Positions 38,377 to 52,602 of a stretch of 64,000 bases of DNA are shown one piece after another. The notes under the pieces were generated by a model that saw only the letters and a program-made list of their open reading frames with translations, did no database searches and was not told the DNA's origin. Numbering within the stretch: position 1 is the stretch's first letter; every line of letters starts with the position of its first letter. A program made the position numbers and the translations under genes. The DNA lies in assembly GCA_023055505.1 (NCBI GenBank), contig JALIRH010000120.1, positions 904,574-968,573 of the forward strand, given 5' to 3'. The DNA is from Callipepla californica brunnescens. Lineage: Eukaryota; Chordata; Aves; Galliformes; Odontophoridae.

Positions 38377-40181
38377 AAACCCAATCCAAACCCCAAACCT
38401 ACTCCTATTCCTAAACCTTATCTTAACCCTAAACCAAACCCAAACCCAAGGCCCTCCCCTTCTCTCAGCCTAACACTCAAACTAACCTAAACCCGAAACT
38501 AACCCTACATTTATCCTAATCTTATCCATATTCTAAGGCCTAACCCTACTCTGACCAGAAAGCTCATGTTGTCTAAAATCTACCCCTTACCTAAAACCTA
38601 AATCGACAAAAAAACCTAACCCGAAACCTCAACCTAACTCTTCTCCTAACTAGAACACCAGCACTTCACCTTACCCTAACTGGAAACCTAGGACTAAATC
38701 CTTACCTTGTCCAGAACCCTATTCCTAACCCAAACCAGAATTCTAACCTCTACCCTAACCAAAACCCTTCCCCTAAACCTAAACCTAATGCTACCCTCAA
38801 CCAAACCCTAGCCCTAAATCCTACCCTAAAACCAACACCACGTTTAAGCTCAAACCTCAAGCCTCAAAGAAAGCATCAGATTACCGCAGATCTCACCTAA
38901 CACTAACCCCAATCCAATCCCTACTACTAACCCCAAACCCAATCCAAACACCAAAACTATTCCTATTCCTAAACCTAACACTAAGCCAGAACCAAACCCA
39001 AGGCCTACCCCTTCTCTCAGCCTGACACTCAAACTAACCTAGACCTGAACGCAACGCTAAATCAAATACTAAAACTCACCCTTAGCCAAGGCCCTTTTAG
39101 GACCCTTCCCTGGTCCTAAAACTAAAGAGAACCCTACCCCTTCCACTAAACCTTCATCTACATCCCTAACCCTTACCCTAAACCTAAATCTACACCAAAA
39201 CCTAACCCTAACCCTAACATGTCTTCTAACTGTAAAACTAACGCTTCACCTAACCCGAACTGAAACCCCAGGACTAAACCTTACCTAACACCTAGCTATA
39301 TTCCTAACCCTATCCTGAAACCTAACGTTAACCCTAACCCTAAAAACAACTTGGAACCAAACCCTAACCCTAACCTAACCCTTATCAGAACCCTAAATCT
39401 AATCCTAACCGTTACCTCAATTGAACTCCAATTCTTCCTGAAATCTAAATGGGACCTTAAAACCAACCCCAGATTGAAGCCCAACCCTAAACCTAACACA
39501 AAGCATTAGATTACCACAGCCATCACCTAACTCTAACCCCAGCCTTAACGCTAATACTATCCCAAACACTATTCCAATTCCTAAACCCAACACAAACCCA
39601 AAAACACAAAGCCTACAATTCTCACAGCCTAACACTGAAAGGAAACCTAAATCTTACCCTAACTCTAAAACTAATCCAAAGCATGACCACAATTTAAACT
39701 CTAAATCTACCTTCAAACTAAAGCTGACCCTAACACCAACCTCAAGTAAAAGCCCAACCCTAAGCCTAACACAAAGCATTAGATTACCACAACGCTCACC
39801 TAACTTCTAACCCCCACCCTAACACTAATACTAAAGCAATCAGATTCCAAATACTAACCCAATTCCTATTCTGAAACCCAAAACTATTCCAAAAACAAAC
39901 CCAAGGCCTAACCTTTCTCTCACCCTAACAATCAAAGAAAACCTATTCCTAAACCTAATCCTAAATCTAGTCCTAACCCTAACCCTCACCCTTAATCTAA
40001 CCCCAACCCCCACCCAGAAGCTAACACTTAGCATTGTACAATACCTAAACGTACCCCTAATCCTTATCACTAAACCTAAAAGGAACCTGAAACATAGTGC
40101 TAAATCCGAACCCTAACCCTGAAGACCAACGCTAACAATGAACCAATTCCTATACCTTTTCCTTCCTCCAAATTGATTCCT

Positions 40182-40553
40182 AGCACTAACCCTAACCCTA
40201 CATTAACCCTAACCCTAACCCTAACCCTAGCCCTAAACTACATTAACCCTAACCCTAACCCTAACCCTAACCCTAACCCTAACCCTAACCCTAACTCTAA
40301 CCTTAACCCTAACCCTAATCCTAACCCTAACCCTAACCCTAATCCTAACCCTAACCCTAACCCTACCCTAACCCTAACCCTAACCCTAACCCTAACCCTA
40401 ACCCTAACCCTAACCCTAACCCTAACTCTAACCCTAACCCTAACCCTAACCCTAACCCTAACCCTTACCCTAACACTAGCCTAACCCAAACCCTAACCCT
40501 AACCCTACCCTAACCCTAACCCTAACCCTAACCCTATCCCTAACCCTACTTTA
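40182..40553. repeat. CCCTAA core array, unit 6 (372 bp)
   Basis: Shortest core, 162 bp (27 hexamers) below the mode. The AATTCC marker elements are gone and the run is almost uninterrupted. Its translation gives a 103-residue Asn-Pro and Leu-Thr run (40173-40484), which is an artefact. Confidence 0.9.
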
Positions 40554-40570
40554 CCCTAACCCTAATCCTA

Positions 40571-40588
40571 ACACTAACTCTAACTTTA
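40571..40588. other. 66-bp deletion scar at a direct repeat
   Basis: CTAACTCTAACTTTATTC occurs twice, 66 bp apart, in other units (11481 and 11547 in unit 0). Here only one copy remains and the 66 bp are gone, as expected for slippage or recombination between the two copies. Confidence 0.85.
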
Positions 40589-42780
40589 TTCGTAACCCTA
40601 CCCCTAATCCAAACAATAACCCTTACCCTAATCAAACCCTATCCCTATTCCTAACCCTTACCCTAACCGTATCACAATCCCTATCCTAACTCTTACCATA
40701 ACCCAAACCCTAACCTAACCCTAACCCTAACCCTAACCCTATCCCTAACCCTTACCCTAACCCTAACCCTAACCCTACCCTAACCTTAACTCTACCCTAA
40801 CCGTATCCCTACCCTAACCCTAACCCTAATCCTAGCCCTTACTCTAACTTTATTCCTAACCCTACCCCTGATCCAAACACTAACCCTAACCTTAATGTAA
40901 CCCTAACCCTATTCCTAACCCTTACCCTAACTGTATCCCATTTCCTATCCTAACTCTTACCATAACCCTAACCCTGATGCTAATGCTAACCCTAACCCTG
41001 AATCTAACCCTTACCCTAACCCTATCCCTTACCCAGAAGCTAACACTTAGCGTTGTACAATACCTAACCGTACCCTAACCCTATCCCTAAACCTAAAAGG
41101 AACCCAAACTCTAACCCTAAATCTGTCCCTGAGCCTAACCTTCAACCTTACCCTAACCTTAACCCTAACCCTGTTCCATTCTCTAAACATATCTGTAAGC
41201 ATTACCTTCATCCTAACTCAAACTCTACCCTAACCCTATCCCTTTGACCCCAACACAAAACCCAGATTGAGCCTGACCCTAACCTAGGTAGCATAAAGTG
41301 TATGTAGGGTGAATTTGAGTTTTAGGGTCAAAGTTAAATTGTTAGTTTTAGGGTTAGGGTGAAGGATTGCTTTAGTTCTAGTATTAGGGTGTTTGGGGTT
41401 AGGGTTAGGGTAAGGATTTGGGGGTGGATTAGGTTTAGGGTCAGGTTTGGGGGAGTTTTGGGGTTAGGGTTAGATTTAGGATTAGGGTTAGCAAAAAAGT
41501 TGTTTTAGTTTTAGTTTAGGTTAGTGCTAGGATTAGGTTGAGTGTTCTTGTGAAGTTTAGGTTTAGGGTTAGGTTTAGGTTTAGATTGAGGTTTAGGGTA
41601 AGGAGTAGGGTTAATTTGACTTTTAGGGTCAGAGTAGAGTTAAGTCGTGTTAGGGTTAAGGTTAAGAACAGGATTCAGATTCCAATTAGGTTTTGGGTTC
41701 CTACTAGGGATAGGCCTCAAATTAGTGTTAAGGTTAGGGTTAGGGTTAGGTATAGGGAAAGGGTTAGTGTTATGGCCAGGGCAAGTGTATGGTTTAGGGT
41801 AAAGATTGGATTTAGGGTTAGGTTTAGATGTAGGTTTGGTTTGATCGTTAGGGTGTGAGAAGGCACCGGCCTTGGATTTCATTTGGAGATTGGGTAAGGT
41901 TTAGGAATAGGAATAACATTGGTGTTTAAAAGATGATTAGTGTTAGTATTAGGGATAGGGTTACGGTTAGAGTTTAGTTAGGGTTGTTAGTTTTAGAGTG
42001 AGGGATAGGGGTATGGTTTGGTCTAGTACTTGGGTTAGGGTTTGGGATAGTCCTAGCATTAGTGTTAGGGTTAGGGTTCCGTTAGGGTTGTGGTAATCTG
42101 ATGCTAGGTGTCGGGATTAGGGTTGTGCTTAAATGTGGGTTTGGTTTGAGGGTCAGAGTTAGGGTTAGGGTAGAGTTAGAATTAGGGTAAGAGTTAGGAT
42201 TAGGTTTAGGATTAGGATAAAGATTAGGTTAGGATTAGTGTTGGCTTTAGGGTTGTGTCTGGGAGAAGGGTTAGTGTTAGGGATAGACTTAGGGTAAGAG
42301 TAAGTGTTAGGAATTGGCATAGGTTTTGGGAAAGTTTCAGAGTTTGGACTGGATTTATGATTAGGGATAGGGACAAAGATTTTTTGAGATTTATGATTAG
42401 ATTTAGGGAGAAAAGTAGGCTGACTTGTGGTGTTAGCAGTAGGTTTAGGTTTAGGTTTAGGTTTAGGATTCCATTTGTATTTATTGATCGAGGTTGGGTT
42501 AGTTTGAGTGTAAAGGTCAGAGTAGGGTTAGGCCTTGGGATAGGGTTAAGGTTTGGAATAGGATTAGGATTCAAATGATGTTACGGGTTGGTGTTAGGGT
42601 TAGGGAAAGGTTAGGATCAGGGTTGAGGTCAGGGTTAGGTATAGGAAAAGGGTTAGTGTTAGGGCTAGGGCAATTGGAAGGGTTAGGCTTAGGCTTAGAT
42701 ATTAGGGTTAGGTTTAGGCGGAGGTTTGGTTCGAGTATCAGGGTGAGAGAAGGGGTAGGCCTGGGGTTTGGTTTTGGGTT

Positions 42781-42970
42781 ACATCATACAAATCATCCCA
42801 TACATTAGGTGGGGTGGGAGGTGCAAGGAACAGCCAGCAAAGTGCTGAGTTCATTCCAATCAGAGGACCTGAAGATCGGGTAGCTACTATCAAACCGTTT
42901 GTGTTGCCAATTCCGATGATATTTATGGGGCCCTGATGTTATGGTTCAGTGGGGAGTCACTATCAAGTCC
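42781..42970. repeat. 190-bp spacer, copy 7
   Basis: Carries CATTAGGTGGGG but the ordinary CAAACCGTTTG. Confidence 0.9.
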
Positions 42971-44769
42971 AAACCCAATCCAAACCCCAAACCTACTCCT
43001 ATTCCTAAACCTTATCTTAACCCTAAACCAAACCCAAACCCAAGGCCCTCCCCTTCTCTCAGCCTAACACTCAAACTAACCTAAACCCGAAACTAACCCT
43101 ACATTTATCCTAATCTTATCCATATTCTAAGGCCTAACCCTACTCTGACCAGAAAGCTCATGTTGTCTAAAATCTACCCCTTACCTAAAACCTAAATCGA
43201 CAAAAAAACCTAACCCGAAACCTCAACCTAACTCTTCTCCTAACTAGAACACCAGCACTTCACCTTACCCTAACTGGAAACCTAGGACTAAATCCTTACC
43301 TTGTCCAGAACCCTATTCCTAACCCAAACCAGAATTCTAACCTCTACCCTAACCAAAACCCTTCCCCTAAACCTAAACCTAATGCTACCCTCAACCAAAC
43401 CCTAGCCCTAAATCCTACCCTAAAACCAACACCACGTTTAAGCTCAAACCTCAAGCCTCAAAGAAAGCATCAGATTACCGCAGATCTCACCTAACACTAA
43501 CCCCAATCCAATCCCTACTACTAACCCCAAACCCAATCCAAACACCAAAACTATTCCTATTCCTAAACCTAACACTAAGCCAGAACCAAACCCAAGGCCT
43601 ACCCCTTCTCTCAGCCTGACACTCAAACTAACCTAGACCTGAACGCAACGCTAAATCAAATACTAAAACTCACCCTTAGCCAAGGCCCTTTTAGGACCCT
43701 TCCCTGGTCCTAAAACTAAAGAGAACCCTACCCCTTCCACTAAACCTTCATCTACATCCCTAACCCTTACCCTAAACCTAAATCTACACCAAAACCTAAC
43801 CCTAACCCTAACATGTCTTCTAACTGTAAAACTAACGCTTCACCTAACCCGAACTGAAACCCCAGGACTAAACCTTACCTAACACCTAGCTATATTCCTA
43901 ACCCTATCCTGAAACCTAACGTTAACCCTAACCCTAAAAACAACTTGGAACCAAACCCTAACCCTAACCTAACCCTTATCAGAACCCTAAATCTAATCCT
44001 AACCGTTACCTCAATTGAACTCCAATTCTTCCTGAAATCTAAATGGGACCTTAAAACCAACCCCAGATTGAAGCCCAACCCTAAACCTAACACAAAGCAT
44101 TAGATTACCACAGCCATCACCTAACTCTAACCCCAGCCTTAACGCTAATACTATCCCAAACACTATTCCAATTCCTAAACCCAACACAAACCCAAAAACA
44201 CAAAGCCTACAATTCTCACAGCCTAACACTGAAAGGAAACCTAAATCTTACCCTAACTCTAAAACTAATCCCAAGCATGACCACAATTTAAACTCTAAAT
44301 CTACCTTCAAACTAAAGCTGACCCTAACACCAACCTCAAGCCCAACCCTAAGCCTAACACAAAGCATTAGATTACCACAACGCTCACCTAACTTCTAACC
44401 CCCACCCTAACACTAATACTAAAGCAATCAGATTCCAAATACTAACCCAATTCCTATTCTGAAACCCAAAACTATTCCAAAAACAAACCCAAGGCCTAAC
44501 CTTTCTCTCACCCTAACAATCAAAGAAAACCTATTCCTAAACCTAATCCTAAATCTAGTCCTAACCCTAACCCTCACCCTTAATCTAACCCCAACCCCCA
44601 CCCAGAAGCTAACACTTAGCATTGTACAATACCTAAACGTACCCCTAATCCTTATCACTAAACCTAAAAGGAACCTGAAACATAGTGCTAAATCCGAAAC
44701 CTAACCCTGAAGACTAACGCTAACAATGAACCAATTCCTATACCTTTTCCTTCCTCCAAATTGATTCCT

Positions 44770-45303
44770 AGCACTAACCCTAACCCTACATTAACCCTAT
44801 CCTAACCCTAACCCTAACCCTAGCCCTAAACTACATTAACCCTAACGCTAACCCTAACCCTAAACCTAAACCTAAACCTAACCCTAACCCTAACCCTAAT
44901 TCCTAACCCTTACCTTAACTGTATCACAATCCCTATCCTAATTCTTACCCTAACCCTAACCCTTACCTAACCCTAACCCTAACCCTAACCCTAACCCTAA
45001 CCCTAACCCTAACCCTAACCCTAACCCTAACCCTAACCCTAACCCTAACCCTAACCCTAACCCTAACTCTAACCTTAACCCTAACCCTAATCCTAACCCT
45101 AACCCTAACCCTAATCCTAACCCTAACCCTAACCCTAACCCTAATTCTTAACCCTTACCTTAACTGTATCACAATCCCTATCCTAATTCTTATCCTAACC
45201 CTAATCCTTACCCTAACCCTAGCCTAAACCAAACCCTAACCCTAACCCTAACCCTAACCCTAACCCTAACCCTAACCCTAACCCTAACCCTAACCCTACT
45301 TTA
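44770..45303. repeat. CCCTAA core array, unit 7 (534 bp)
   Basis: Modal core. The second marker element reads AATTCTTAACCC, as in unit 8. Confidence 0.9.
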
Positions 45304-47596
45304 CCCTAACCCTAATCCTAACACTAACTCTAACTTTACTCCTTACCCTAACACTAATCCAATCCCGAACCCTAACCCTAATCCTAGCCCTAACTCTAAC
45401 TTTATTCGTAACCCTACCCCTAATCCAAACAATTACCCTTACCCTAATCAAACCCTATCCCTATTCCTAACCCTTACCCTAACCGTATCACAATCCCTAT
45501 CCTAACTCTTACCATAACCCAAACCCTAACCTAACCCTAACCCTAACCCTAACCCTATCCCTAACCCTTACCCTAACCCTAACCCTAACCCTACCCTAAC
45601 CTTAACTCTACCCTAACCGTATCCCTACCCTAACCCTAACCCTAATCCTAGCCCTTACTCTAACTTTATTCCTAACCCTACCCCTGATCCAAACACTAAC
45701 CCTAACCTTAATGTAACCCTAACCCTATTCCTAACCCTTACCCTAACTGTATCCCATTCCCTATCCTAACTCTTACCATAACCCTAACCCTGATGCTAAT
45801 GCTAACCCTAACCCTGAATCTAACCCTTACCCTAACCCTATCCCTTACCCAGAAGCTAACACTTAGCGTTGTACAATACCTAACCGTACCCTAACCCTAT
45901 CCCTAAACCTAAAAGGAACCCAAACTCTAACCCTAAATCTGTCCCTGAGCCTAACCTTCAACCTTACCCTAACCTTAACCCTAACCCTGTTCCATTCTCT
46001 AAACATATCTGTAAGCATTACCTTCATCCTAACTCGAACTCTACCCTAACCCTATCCCTTTGACCCCAACACAAAACCCAGATTGAGCCTGACCCTAACC
46101 TAGGTAGCATAAAGTGTATGTAGGGTGAATTTGAGTTTTAGGGTCAAAGTTAAATTGTTAGTTTTAGGGTTAGGGTGAAGGATTGCTTTAGTTCTAGTAT
46201 TAGGGTGTTTGGGGTTAGGGTTAGGGTAAGGATTTGGGGGTGGATTAGGTTTAGGGTCAGGTTTGGGGGAGTTTTGGGGTTAGGGTTAGATTTAGGATTA
46301 GGGTTAGCAAAAAAGTTGTTTTAGTTTTAGTTTAGGTTAGTGCTAGGATTAGGTTGAGTGTTCTTGTGAAGTTTAGGTTTAGGGTTAGGTTTAGGTTTAG
46401 ATTGAGGTTTAGGGTAAGGAGTAGGGTTAATTTGACTTTTAGGGTCAGAGTAGAGTTAAGTCGTGTTAGGGTTAAGGTTAAGAACAGGATTCAGATTCCA
46501 ATTAGGTTTTGGGTTCCTACTAGGGATAGGCCTCAAATTAGTGTTAAGGTTAGGGTTAGGGTTAGGTATAGGGAAAGGGTTAGTGTTAAGGCCAGGGCAA
46601 GTGTATGGTTTAGGGTAAAGATTGGATTTAGGGTTAGGTTTAGATGTAGGTTTGGTTTGATCGTTAGGGTGTGAGAAGGCACCGGCCTTGGATTTCATTT
46701 GGAGATTGGGTAAGGTTTAGGAATAGGAATAACATTGGTGTTTAAAAGATGATTAGTGTTAGTATTAGGGATAGGGTTACGGTTAGAGTTTAGTTAGGGT
46801 TGTTAGTTTTAGAGTGAGGGATAGGGGTATGGTTTGGTCTAGTACTTGGGTTAGGGTTTGGGATAGTCCTAGCATTAGTGTTAGGGTTAGGGTTCCGTTA
46901 GGGTTGTGGTAATCTGATGCTAGGTGTCGGGATTAGGGTTGTGCTTAAATGTGGGTTTGGTTTGAGGGTCAGAGTTAGGGTTAGGGTAGAGTTAGAATTA
47001 GGGTAAGAGTTAGGATTAGGTTTAGGATTAGGATAAAGATTAGGTTAGGATTAGTGTTGGCTTTAGGGTTGTGTCTGGGAGAAGGGTTAGTGTTAGGGAT
47101 AGACTTAGGGTAAGAGTAAGTGTTAGGAATTGGCATAGGTTTTGGGAAAGTTTCAGAGTTTGGACTGGATTTATGATTAGGGATAGGGACAAAGATTTTT
47201 TGAGATTTGTGATTAGATTTAGGGAGAAAAGTAGGCTGACTTGTGGTGTTAGCAGTAGGTTTAGGTTTAGGTTTAGGTTTAGGATTCCATTTGTATTTAT
47301 TGATCGAGGTTGGGTTAGTTTGAGTGTAAAGGTCAGAGTAGGGTTAGGCCTTGGGATAGGGTTAAGGTTTGGAATAGGATTAGGATTCAAATGATGTTAC
47401 GGGTTGGTGTTAGGGTTAGGGAAAGGTTAGGATCAGGGTTGAGGTCAGGGTTAGGTATAGGAAAAGGGTTAGTGTTAGGGCTAGGGCAATTGGAAGGGTT
47501 AGGCTTAGGCTTAGATATTAGGGTTAGGTTTAGGCGGAGGTTTGGTTCGAGTGTCAGGGTGAGAGAAGGGGTAGGCCTGGGGTTTGGTTTTGGGTT

Positions 47597-47786
47597 ACAT
47601 CATACAAATCATCCCATACATTAGCTGGGGTGGGAGGTGCAAGGAACAGCCAGCAAAGTGCTGAGTTCATTCCAATCAGAGGACCTGAAGATCGGGTAGC
47701 TACTATCAAACCGTTTGTGTTGCCAATTCCGATGATATTTATGGGGCCCTGATGTTATGGTTCAGTGGGGAGTCACTATCAAGTCC
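47597..47786. repeat. 190-bp spacer, copy 8
   Basis: Common version of the spacer. Confidence 0.9.
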
Positions 47787-49585
47787 AAACCCAATCCAAA
47801 CCCCAAACCTACTCCTATTCCTAAACCTTATCTTAACCCTAAACCAAACCCAAACCCAAGGCCCTCCCCTTCTCTCAGCCTAACACTCAAACTAACCTAA
47901 ACCCGAAACTAACCCTACATTTATCCTAATCTTATCCATATTCTAAGGCCTAACCCTACTCTGACCAGAAAGCTCATGTTGTCTAAAATCTACCCCTTAC
48001 CTAAAACCTAAATCGACAAAAAAACCTAACCCGAAACCTCAACCTAACTCTTCTCCTAACTAGAACACCAGCACTTCACCTTACCCTAACTGGAAACCTA
48101 GGACTAAATCCTTACCTTGTCCAGAACCCTATTCCTAACCCAAACCAGAATTCTAACCTCTACCCTAACCAAAACCCTTCCCCTAAACCTAAACCTAATG
48201 CTACCCTCAACCAAACCCTAGCCCTAAATCCTACCCTAAAACCAACACCACGTTTAAGCTCAAACCTCAAGCCTCAAAGAAAGCATCAGATTACCGCAGA
48301 TCTCACCTAACACTAACCCCAATCCAATCCCTACTACTAACCCCAAACCCAATCCAAACACCAAAACTATTCCTATTCCTAAACCTAACACTAAGCCAGA
48401 ACCAAACCCAAGGCCTACCCCTTCTCTCAGCCTGACACTCAAACTAACCTAGACCTGAACGCAACGCTAAATCAAATACTAAAACTCACCCTTAGCCAAG
48501 GCCCTTTTAGGACCCTTCCCTGGTCCTAAAACTAAAGAGAACCCTACCCCTTCCACTAAACCTTCATCTACATCCCTAACCCTTACCCTAAACCTAAATC
48601 TACACCAAAACCTAACCCTAACCCTAACATGTCTTCTAACTGTAAAACTAACGCTTCACCTAACCCGAACTGAAACCCCAGGACTAAACCTTACCTAACA
48701 CCTAGCTATATTCCTAACCCTATCCTGAAACCTAACGTTAACCCTAACCCTAAAAACAACTTGGAACCAAACCCTAACCCTAACCTAACCCTTATCAGAA
48801 CCCTAAATCTAATCCTAACCGTTACCTCAATTGAACTCCAATTCTTCCTGAAATCTAAATGGGACCTTAAAACCAACCCCAGATGGAAGCCCAACCCTAA
48901 ACCTAACGCAAAGCATTAGATTACCACAGCCATCACCTAACTCTAACCCCAGCCTTAACGCTAATACTATCCCAAACACTATTCCAATTCCTAAACCCAA
49001 CACAAACCCAAAAACACAAAGCCTACAATTCTCACAGCCTAACACTGAAAGGAAACCTAAATCTTACCCTAACTCTAAAACTAATCCAAAGCATGACCAC
49101 AATTTAAACTCTAAATCTACCTTCAAACTAAAGCTGACCCTAACACCAACCTCAAGCCCAACCCTAAGCCTAACACAAAGGATTAGATTACCACAACGCT
49201 CACCTAACTTCTAACCCCCACCCTAACACTAATACTAAAGCAATCAGATTCCAAATACTAACCCAATTCCTATTCTGAAACCCAAAACTATTCCAAAAAC
49301 AAACCCAAGGCCTAACCTTTCTCTCACCCTAACAATCAAAGAAAACCTATTCCTAAACCTAATCCTAAATCTAGTCCTAACCCTAACCCTCACCCTTAAT
49401 CTAACCCCAACCCCCACCCAGAAGCTAACACTTAGCATTGTACAATACCTAAACGTACCCCTAATCCTTATCACTAAACCTAAAAGGAACCTGAAACATA
49501 GTGCTAAATCCGAACCCTAACCCTGAAGACTAACGCTAACAATGAACCAATTCCTATACCTTTTCCTTCCTCCAAATTGATTCCT

Positions 49586-50119
49586 AGCACTAACCCTAAC
49601 CCTACATTAACCCTATCCTAACCCTAACCCTAACCCTAGCCCTAAACTACATTAACCCTAACGCTAACCCTAACCCTAAACCTAAACCTAAACCTAACCC
49701 TAACCCTAACCCTAATTCCTAACCCTTACCTTAACTGTATCACAATCCCTATCCTAATTCTTACCCTAACCCTAACCCTTACCTAACCCTAACCCTAACC
49801 CTAACCCTAACCCTAACCCTAACCCTAACCCTAACCCTAACCCTAACCCTAACCCTAACCCTAACCCTAACCCTAACCCTAACTCTAACCTTAACCCTAA
49901 CCCTAATCCTAACCCTAACCCTAACCCTAATCCTAACCCTAACCCTAACCCTAACCCTAATTCTTAACCCTTACCTTAACTGTATCACAATCCCTATCCT
50001 AATTCTTATCCTAACCCTAATCCTTACCCTAACCCTAGCCTAAACCAAACCCTAACCCTAACCCTAACCCTAACCCTAACCCTAACCCTAACCCTAACCC
50101 TACCCCTAACCCTACTTTA
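49586..50119. repeat. CCCTAA core array, unit 8 (534 bp)
   Basis: Modal length, but ends with the CCCTACCCCTAACCC step, unlike unit 7. Equal length therefore does not mean an identical array. Confidence 0.9.
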
Positions 50120-52412
50120 CCCTAACCCTAATCCTAACACTAACTCTAACTTTATTCCTTACCCTAACACTAATCCAATCCCGAACCCTAACCCTAATCC
50201 TAGCCCTAACTCTAACTTTATTCGTAACCCTACCCCTAATCCAAACAATAACCCTTACCCTAATCAAACCCTATCCCTATTCCTAACCCTTACCCTAACC
50301 GTATCACAATCCCTATCCTAACTCTTACCATAACCCAAACCCTAACCTAACCCTAACCCTAACCCTAACCCTATCCCTAACCCTTACCCTAACCCTAACC
50401 CTAACCCTACCCTAACCTTAACTCTACCCTAACCGTATCCCTACCCTAACCCTAACCCTAATCCTAGCCCTTACTCTAACTTTATTCCTAACCCTACCCC
50501 TGATCCAAACACTAACCCTAACCTTAATGTAACCCTAACCCTATTCCTAACCCTTACCCTAACTGTATCCCATTCCCTATCCTAACTCTTACCATAACCC
50601 TAACCCTGATGCTAATGCTAACCCTAACCCTGAATCTAACCCTTACCCTAACCCTATCCCTTACCCAGAAGCTAACACTTAGCGTTGTACAATACCTAAC
50701 CGTACCCTAACCCTATCCCTAAACCTAAAAGGAACCCAAACTCTAACCCTAAATCTGTCCCTGAGCCTAACCTTCAACCTTACCCTAACCTTAACCCTAA
50801 CCCTGTTCCATTCTCTAAACATATCTGTAAGCATTACCTTCATCCTAACTCGAACTCTACCCTAACCCTATCCCTTTGACCCCAACACAAAACCCAGATT
50901 GAGCCTGACCCTAACCTAGGTAGCATAAAGTGTATGTAGGGTGAATTTGAGTTTTAGGGTCAAAGTTAAATTGTTAGTTTTAGGGTTAGGGTGAAGGATT
51001 GCTTTAGTTCTAGTATTAGGGTGTTTGGGGTTAGGGTTAGGGTAAGGATTTGGGGGTGGATTAGGTTTAGGGTCAGGTTTGGGGGAGTTTTGGGGTTAGG
51101 GTTAGATTTAGGATTAGGGTTAGCAAAAAAGTTGTTTTAGTTTTAGTTTAGGTTAGTGCTAGGATTAGGTTGAGTGTTCTTGTGAAGTTTAGGTTTAGGG
51201 TTAGGTTTAGGTTTAGATTGAGGTTTAGGGTAAGGAGTAGGGTTAATTTGACTTTTAGGGTCAGAGTAGAGTTAAGTCGTGTTAGGGTTAAGGTTAAGAA
51301 CAGGATTCAGATTCCAATTAGGTTTTGGGTTCCTACTAGGGATAGGCCTCAAATTAGTGTTAAGGTTAGGGTTAGGGTTAGGTATAGGGAAAGGGTTAGT
51401 GTTAAGGCCAGGGCAAGTGTATGGTTTAGGGTAAAGATTGGATTTAGGGTTAGGTTTAGATGTAGGTTTGGTTTGATCGTTAGGGTGTGAGAAGGCACCG
51501 GCCTTGGATTTCATTTGGAGATTGGGTAAGGTTTAGGAATAGGAATAACATTGGTGTTTAAAAGATGATTAGTGTTAGTATTAGGGATAGGGTTACGGTT
51601 AGAGTTTAGTTAGGGTTGTTAGTTTTAGAGTGAGGGATAGGGGTATGGTTTGGTCTAGTACTTGGGTTAGGGTTTGGGATAGTCCTAGCATTAGTGTTAG
51701 GGTTAGGGTTCCGTTAGGGTTGTGGTAATCTGATGCTAGGTGTCGGGATTAGGGTTGTGCTTAAATGTGGGTTTGGTTTGAGGGTCAGAGTTAGGGTTAG
51801 GGTAGAGTTAGAATTAGGGTAAGAGTTAGGATTAGGTTTAGGATTAGGATAAAGATTAGGTTAGGATTAGTGTTGGCTTTAGGGTTGTGTCTGGGAGAAG
51901 GGTTAGTGTTAGGGATAGACTTAGGGTAAGAGTAAGTGTTAGGAATTGGCATAGGTTTTGGGAAAGTTTCAGAGTTTGGACTGGATTTATGATTAGGGAT
52001 AGGGACAAAGATTTTTTGAGATTTGTGATTAGATTTAGGGAGAAAAGTAGGCTGACTTGTGGTGTTAGCAGTAGGTTTAGGTTTAGGTTTAGGTTTAGGA
52101 TTCCATTTGTATTTATTGATCGAGGTTGGGTTAGTTTGAGTGTAAAGGTCAGAGTAGGGTTAGGCCTTGGGATAGGGTTAAGGTTTGGAATAGGATTAGG
52201 ATTCAAATGATGTTACGGGTTGGTGTTAGGGTTAGGGAAAGGTTAGGATCAGGGTTGAGGTCAGGGTTAGGTATAGGAAAAGGGTTAGTGTTAGGGCTAG
52301 GGCAATTGGAAGGGTTAGGCTTAGGCTTAGATATTAGGGTTAGGTTTAGGCGGAGGTTTGGTTCGAGTGTCAGGGTGAGAGAAGGGGTAGGCCTGGGGTT
52401 TGGTTTTGGGTT

Positions 52413-52602
52413 ACATCATACAAATCATCCCATACATTAGCTGGGGTGGGAGGTGCAAGGAACAGCCAGCAAAGTGCTGAGTTCATTCCAATCAGAGGAC
52501 CTGAAGATCGGGTAGCTACTATCAAACCGTTTGTGTTGCCAATTCCGATGATATTTATGGGGCCCTGATGTTATGGTTCAGTGGGGAGTCACTATCAAGT
52601 CC
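52413..52602. repeat. 190-bp spacer, copy 9
   Basis: Common version of the spacer. Confidence 0.9.

Larger units (their letters stand above)
38187..42780. repeat. Macrosatellite unit 6 (4,594 bp, shortest)
   Basis: Keeps AGTAAA (near 39746). Its G arm has GTTATGGCC (T at 41773, otherwise A) and GAGTATCAG (A at 42737); unit 10 has both changes 19,300 bp further on. A 66-bp deletion lies just after the core. Confidence 0.92.
42781..47596. repeat. Macrosatellite unit 7 (4,816 bp)
   Basis: Modal length. Has AATCCCAAGCATG (near 44268) and AACAATTACCC (near 45429); the latter is shared with unit 10. Confidence 0.92.
47597..52412. repeat. Macrosatellite unit 8 (4,816 bp)
   Basis: Reads CCCCAGATGGAAGCCC near 48880, as in units 0 and 1, whereas other units read CCCCAGATTGAAGCCC. 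Shares ACAAAGGATTAG (near 49176) with unit 10. Confidence 0.92.

Noticed and set aside
40173..40484. 103-residue Asn-Pro/Leu-Thr frame resembling a low-complexity protein
   Set aside because: It lies wholly in the near-pure CCCTAA core of unit 6, and the frame exists only because a run of uninterrupted hexamers avoids stops.
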